Origin: Alphaproteobacteria bacterium
Lineage (GTDB): Bacteria; Pseudomonadota; Alphaproteobacteria; Puniceispirillales; Puniceispirillaceae
Direction: 5' to 3'
DNA length: 9,384 nt
Assembly (NCBI GenBank): GCA_011525265.1
Contig: WTHV01000221.1
Span: 1 to 9,384 of the forward strand
Shown: positions 6,720 through 9,384 of the stretch, one piece after another
How the letters are laid out: each line of letters opens with the position of its first letter
Position numbering within the stretch: the stretch's first letter is position 1
Notes under the pieces: generated by a model
The model's database searches: none
What the model was told of the DNA's origin: nothing
Seen by the model: only the letters and a program-made list of their open reading frames with translations
Position numbers and translations under genes: made by a program

Positions 6720-7187
6720 ATGCCTTTACCAAAGACATATGTGGCAACACCAAAAGATATCAATAAGAATTGGTTCTTGGTGGACGCAGAAGATCTCGTA
6801 CTTGGCCGTATGGCAAGCTTGATTGCAATGCGTATTCGCGGCAAGCACAAGCCAACCTATACACCAAACATGGATTGCGGTGACCACATCGTTGTTATCA
6901 ACGCTGAAAAAGTAAAATTAACAGGCAATAAGCGCAACAATAAGACTTATTACTGGCACACAGGTTACCCTGGCGGTATCAAATCACGCACAGCAGACAA
7001 GCTTCTTGATGGTCGCTTCCCTGAGCGTGTTATCCAAAAAGCCGTTGAGCGTATGGTACCACGTGGCCCGCTAGGTCGTAACGCGATGAGAAACTTGCAC
7101 GTCTATGCAGGTACAGCACATCCGCATGAAGCACAACAGCCAGTCGTTCTTGATATCGCATCAATGAATGAAAAGAATAAGAGGTAG
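6720..7187 (+). CDS. rplM: 50S ribosomal protein L13
   Basis: Early-assembling protein of the large ribosomal subunit that binds 23S rRNA. The product is 155 residues, somewhat longer than E. coli L13. The core reads NWFLVDAEDLVLGRMAS (17-33), IRGKHKPTYTP (39-49), GDHIVVINAEKVKLTGNK (54-71), the signature region GGIKSRTADKLL (85-96) and MVPRGPLGRNAMRNLHVYAG (112-131). The ATG at 6720 has GGAG (6708-6711) 8 nt upstream. It is the first gene of a two-gene operon: rpsI begins 2 bp after its TAG. Arginine codons are often CGT, as expected for a highly expressed gene. Confidence 0.98.
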   Translation: MPLPKTYVATPKDINKNWFLVDAEDLVLGRMASLIAMRIRGKHKPTYTPNMDCGDHIVVINAEKVKLTGNKRNNKTYYWHTGYPGGIKSRTADKLLDGRFPERVIQKAVERMVPRGPLGRNAMRNLHVYAGTAHPHEAQQPVVLDIASMNEKNKR

Positions 7188-7189
7188 TC

Positions 7190-7687
7190 ATGTCTGAAGA
7201 AAATCTTAATGAAGATAAGGCTGGCATGGCAGCTCTTGAAGCTTTGTCAGACACAGCAGAAACAGCCGCTCCTGCGGTTGCAGAACCAAAGATTGATGAT
7301 CTAGGCAGATCATACGCAACAGGTCGTCGTAAGAACGCATCTGCCCGCGTATGGATTAAGCGTGGCACAGGCCGCGTGACAGTTAACGGCAAAGACATCA
7401 ACACATATTTCGCACGTCCTGTTCTACAGATGCTTTTGGCTCAGCCATTCCAAACTGTTGAACGTGAAGGTGAGTTCGATGTGATGGCAACTGTCTCTGG
7501 CGGTGGTCTATCAGGCCAAGCTGGTGCGGTTCGTCACGGCATCAGCCGCGCGCTAACCTATTTTGAACCTGGTCTTCGCCCAGCCTTGAAAGCAGGCGGG
7601 TTCCTAACACGTGACCCACGTGTTGTTGAAAGAAAGAAGTACGGCAAGGCAAAAGCCCGTCGTTCATTCCAGTTCTCAAAGCGTTAA
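7190..7687 (+). CDS. rpsI: 30S ribosomal protein S9
   Basis: Small-subunit ribosomal protein whose C-terminal tail reaches the P-site tRNA. The product is 165 residues against about 130 in E. coli. The extra length is an acidic, alanine-rich N-terminal extension (about 1-38), as seen in alphaproteobacterial S9. The conserved domain starts with YATGRRKNASARVWI (42-56), includes GGLSGQAGAVRHGISRAL (105-122) and TRDPRVVERKKYGKAKARR (140-158), and ends in the diagnostic SKR. The AAGAGG ribosome site at 7179-7184 lies within the last codons of rplM, giving close translational linkage. A strong terminator follows. Confidence 0.98.
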   Translation: MSEENLNEDKAGMAALEALSDTAETAAPAVAEPKIDDLGRSYATGRRKNASARVWIKRGTGRVTVNGKDINTYFARPVLQMLLAQPFQTVEREGEFDVMATVSGGGLSGQAGAVRHGISRALTYFEPGLRPALKAGGFLTRDPRVVERKKYGKAKARRSFQFSKR

Positions 7688-7711
7688 ATTTTACCGCTTT
7701 ATCAAATATAC

Positions 7712-7746
7712 AAAAGCAGCAGGGTGGCAACATTCTGCTGTTTTTT
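7712..7746 (+). terminator. Intrinsic terminator of the rplM-rpsI operon
   Basis: CAGCAG (7717-7722) pairs with CTGCTG (7735-7740) around a 12-nt loop and six T residues follow (7741-7746). The stem can extend outward by a G-U pair and the A-run at 7712-7715 against the T-run. It begins about 25 bp after the rpsI stop. Confidence 0.88.
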
Positions 7747-7768
7747 ATGTCCTGTTTGCTATCAATGA

Positions 7769-8218
7769 ATGATGCTCGAATTTCATGTAAATAATCAGGT
7801 TACAGCAGAGGCGCTTTTAGCAATCGCACGAGAGGCTTATAAGCACTATGTGGCGGCTATTGGCAAAGAGCCAGCGCCGATGGGGGCTGATTACGCACAT
7901 CATATTGCCCATGATACGATTATCACAGCCTATCAAGATAATGTGCTTGTGGGGTTTGGGATTATCATTGAAAAAGATGATGGGCTATGGCTTGAGACGA
8001 TCGCTGTGGCAGATGGCTATCGTGGGCAGGGGATAGGCAGCAAGCTACTGGCTGAGATTGAACGTCATATCGCAAAAAAGGCGCGTTCTTATCAGCTTTA
8101 TACAAATGAAAAAATGACCCAAAATAAGGCGTGGTATCTGCGCCTTGGCTTTACCATCACAGCGGTGAAAGAGGCAGAGGGATTTCGGCGCATTTATTTT
8201 GAAAAAACACTTTCATAA
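7769..8218 (+). CDS. GNAT-family N-acetyltransferase
   Basis: A 149-residue protein of the Gcn5-related N-acetyltransferase fold, which moves an acetyl group from acetyl-CoA to an amine. The acetyl-CoA pyrophosphate-binding motif is RGQGIGSKLL (85-94), after the strand LWLETIAVADGY (73-84). The C-terminal NKAWYLRLGF (119-128) is the usual motif B, with a candidate general acid Tyr123. The substrate cannot be read from the sequence. Two adjacent ATGs (7769 and 7772) could start it. A stop directly upstream rules out a longer form, and I see no Shine-Dalgarno sequence. The gene lies 22 bp after the rpsI terminator T-run, so it probably has its own promoter or depends on readthrough. It converges on the hydratase gene. 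Confidence 0.88.
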   Translation: MMLEFHVNNQVTAEALLAIAREAYKHYVAAIGKEPAPMGADYAHHIAHDTIITAYQDNVLVGFGIIIEKDDGLWLETIAVADGYRGQGIGSKLLAEIERHIAKKARSYQLYTNEKMTQNKAWYLRLGFTITAVKEAEGFRRIYFEKTLS

Positions 8219-8229
8219 AAGCGCCGAAA
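8183..8229. terminator. Inverted repeat at the convergent ends of the acetyltransferase and hydratase genes
   Basis: Perfect 9-bp arms, TTTCGGCGC (8183-8191) and GCGCCGAAA (8221-8229), are 29 nt apart and straddle the acetyltransferase stop codon at 8216-8218. The position between convergent genes fits a shared 3'-end structure. The loop is long and no clean T-run follows the arm on either strand, so termination is uncertain. Confidence 0.4.
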
Positions 8230-8247
8230 ATATTGTTTTAATTGGTT

Positions 8248-9027
8248 TTATGCATCTTTGCCAAATGCAACAGATGTTGTGCCAAGCCCTTCAATATGGA
8301 CGTCAACCACATCACCTTTTTCAACTAAGATCATCGGGCCTAATGAGCCTGATAAGATCACATCACCTTCTTGAATAGGTGTACCATGGGCCACCATCTG
8401 ATTGGCAAGCCAGCACAAGGATGTCAAAGGTGAGCCAAGCACATTTGCGCCTGCACCTTGGCCGACAGATGTGCCATTAACATGGATATCTGCTTTGGCT
8501 TCAGAGACATCAAACTGATCAAGCATTTGAAGTTTATGGCCAAGTGTGAAATGTGAGGCCCCAACATTATCTGATACCATATCGACGCCTTTTCCAGACC
8601 AATCGATGATACGGGTATTTACAATCTCAATCGCACCTGTGACATAATCTGTGGCGCGCATGACATCTGCCATTGTGATTTTCTCAAAGTCCAAATCAGC
8701 GCCCATGATAAAGGCGATTTCAGCTTCGATTTTCGCAGACGTAATTTGTGCGCCTGGTATTTCACCACGGTGTGGGACATCCATCACATCATAAAGCAAG
8801 CCAGAGACAGGCGTATCAACTTCCATCATTCCCATAGCTGTGGGATTGGTAAAGCCAGATTTGCGTCCAATCAGGCGTTGACCGTCTGCTTCACGCTTAT
8901 CATTAAAGGCACGCTGAACAGCATAGGCGGCAGTCAAATCGCCTTCTGGTAGCAATGAGCGGATAGGATCAATACTTACATTTGCCTTATGCGCGTCCCA
9001 TAATTTATTTGCGACTTCTTGAGACAT
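8248..9027 (-). CDS. 2-keto-4-pentenoate hydratase-like protein (MhpD/FAH superfamily)
   Basis: A 259-residue member of the hydratase/decarboxylase branch of the fumarylacetoacetate hydrolase superfamily. Relatives such as MhpD, DmpE and HpaH add water to 2-hydroxy-dienoates formed by meta-cleavage of aromatic rings. Visible motifs are LIGRKSGFTN (52-61), KIEAEIAFIMG (99-109) with likely metal ligands E101 and E103, AIEIVNTRIIDW (132-143) with likely third ligand E134, SDNVGASHFTLG (152-163) and VILSGSLGPM (223-232). The Glu spacing agrees with MhpD. The ATG at 9027 has a weak AGAGAG 6 nt upstream. No ring-cleavage dioxygenase, aldolase or dehydrogenase is adjacent, so the exact substrate, and hydratase versus 4-oxalocrotonate decarboxylase activity, stay open. 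Confidence 0.87.
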   Translation of the reverse strand: MSQEVANKLWDAHKANVSIDPIRSLLPEGDLTAAYAVQRAFNDKREADGQRLIGRKSGFTNPTAMGMMEVDTPVSGLLYDVMDVPHRGEIPGAQITSAKIEAEIAFIMGADLDFEKITMADVMRATDYVTGAIEIVNTRIIDWSGKGVDMVSDNVGASHFTLGHKLQMLDQFDVSEAKADIHVNGTSVGQGAGANVLGSPLTSLCWLANQMVAHGTPIQEGDVILSGSLGPMILVEKGDVVDVHIEGLGTTSVAFGKDA

Positions 9028-9065
9028 CTGACACTCTCTTTCTGTTATTTTGCCTATAGTAAGAC

Positions 9066-9081
9066 GGAAATTCTTTTTTCC
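9066..9081. repeat. Short palindrome in the divergent hydratase/racemase promoter region
   Basis: GGAAA (9066-9070) and TTTCC (9077-9081) form an inverted repeat with a 6-bp centre, placed in the 120-bp gap between the divergent starts at 9027 and 9148. An operator for a local regulator is possible. The A/T-rich arms make chance equally likely, and no convincing promoter could be assigned to either gene. Confidence 0.2.
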
Positions 9082-9147
9082 ACTTATGCGTCAAATAACG
9101 CTAATTGGAAACCGCATTTTTCATTATTTTATAAGGTTTGTTGGCAG

Positions 9148-9384
9148 ATGAAAAAACTTGGCATAATTGGCGGCATGAGCTGGGAGAGCACGCAAACTTA
9201 CTATCGCCTTTTAAATGAGGGGGTGCGGGCGCGCCTTGGGGGGCTTCATTCTTGTGAATTGCTTCTTTATTCCTTCGATTTTGCACGCATTGAAGGCCTG
9301 CAATCAGACGGGGCATGGGATCAAGCATCTGACGAAATGGTAAGAGCGGCCTTATCTCTAAAGGCGGCGGGGGCTGATTATTTG
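9148..9384 (+). CDS. Aspartate/glutamate racemase family protein, 3' end beyond the window
   Basis: The first 79 codons of a gene that is still open at the last base. The N-terminus MKKLGIIGGMSWESTQTYYR, with GGMSWEST at 8-15, is typical of the cofactor-independent aspartate/glutamate racemase family (RacX/YgeA-type amino-acid racemases), which use two catalytic cysteines. The window ends before the first catalytic Cys region is expected, so activity cannot be judged. The ATG at 9148 is preceded by a weak AAGG about 11 nt upstream. TTGGAA (9105-9110) and TATAAG (9130-9135) resemble promoter hexamers but with a 19-bp spacer. The gene diverges from the hydratase. Confidence 0.88.
   Translation, partial: MKKLGIIGGMSWESTQTYYRLLNEGVRARLGGLHSCELLLYSFDFARIEGLQSDGAWDQASDEMVRAALSLKAAGADYL

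Noticed and set aside
7030..7404. Open frame of 124 codons on the minus strand
   Set aside because: It lies across the end of rplM and the start of rpsI, two certain ribosomal genes, and its translation has no recognisable domain.
9101..9328. Open frame of 75 codons on the minus strand
   Set aside because: It overlaps the racemase-family gene start, whose N-terminal motif is much more convincing.
1..9384. A CRISPR array, defence island, integron or novel mobile system
   Set aside because: No spaced direct repeats, integrase or transposase genes or att-like duplications were seen, and every long gene belongs to a known housekeeping or metabolic family.

Overview
The window looks like ordinary chromosomal housekeeping DNA from an alphaproteobacterium. 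The evidence is a perfect GTTC-N7-GTTC SOS box in front of lexA, LexA and S9 proteins of the alphaproteobacterial type, and the order trpG-trpD-trpC-moaC-moeA-lexA next to comEC, which I recall as a recurrent cluster in this class. The moderate, AT-leaning composition and compact spacing would fit a marine lineage such as SAR116-like bacteria, but that placement is a guess.

Layout. Positions 1-21 are not genomic: they match the Nextera/Tn5 mosaic-end adapter, so the contig edge is a sequencing artefact that cuts into comEC (24-1388, +, 5' end missing). comEC converges on lexA (1447-2109, -) across a perfect 10-bp inverted repeat. lexA has its own SOS-controlled promoter. Upstream of it on the minus strand lies a tight unit read in the order trpG (5752-6408), trpD (4731-5759), trpC (3925-4725), moaC (3420-3908), moeA (2188-3399). 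Gaps within the unit are 5-20 bp, and trpG and trpD overlap by 8 bp. It joins three steps of tryptophan synthesis (glutamine amidotransferase subunit, phosphoribosyl transfer, indole-glycerol-phosphate formation) to two steps of molybdenum cofactor synthesis. trpE, trpF, trpB and trpA are not here.

An AT-rich gap of 311 bp (6409-6719) separates this unit from the divergent rplM-rpsI operon (6720-7687, +), which encodes L13 and S9. It ends in the clearest intrinsic terminator of the window. The rplM leader can fold into a long hairpin that competes with a second one, and the trpG leader holds alternating GCAC/GTGC segments.

The right end has a GNAT acetyltransferase (7769-8218, +), a convergent MhpD-family 2-keto-4-pentenoate hydratase-like gene (8248-9027, -), and the first 79 codons of an aspartate/glutamate racemase-family gene (9148 to the window end, +).

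I found no mobile element, CRISPR array, tRNA, rRNA or defence-like cassette. Nothing supports a new multi-gene system. The points worth a second look are the adapter artefact, the lexA operator/promoter arrangement, the two candidate RNA leaders, and the missing trpE neighbour. Several gene starts were set inside longer open frames using Shine-Dalgarno position and family N-termini.
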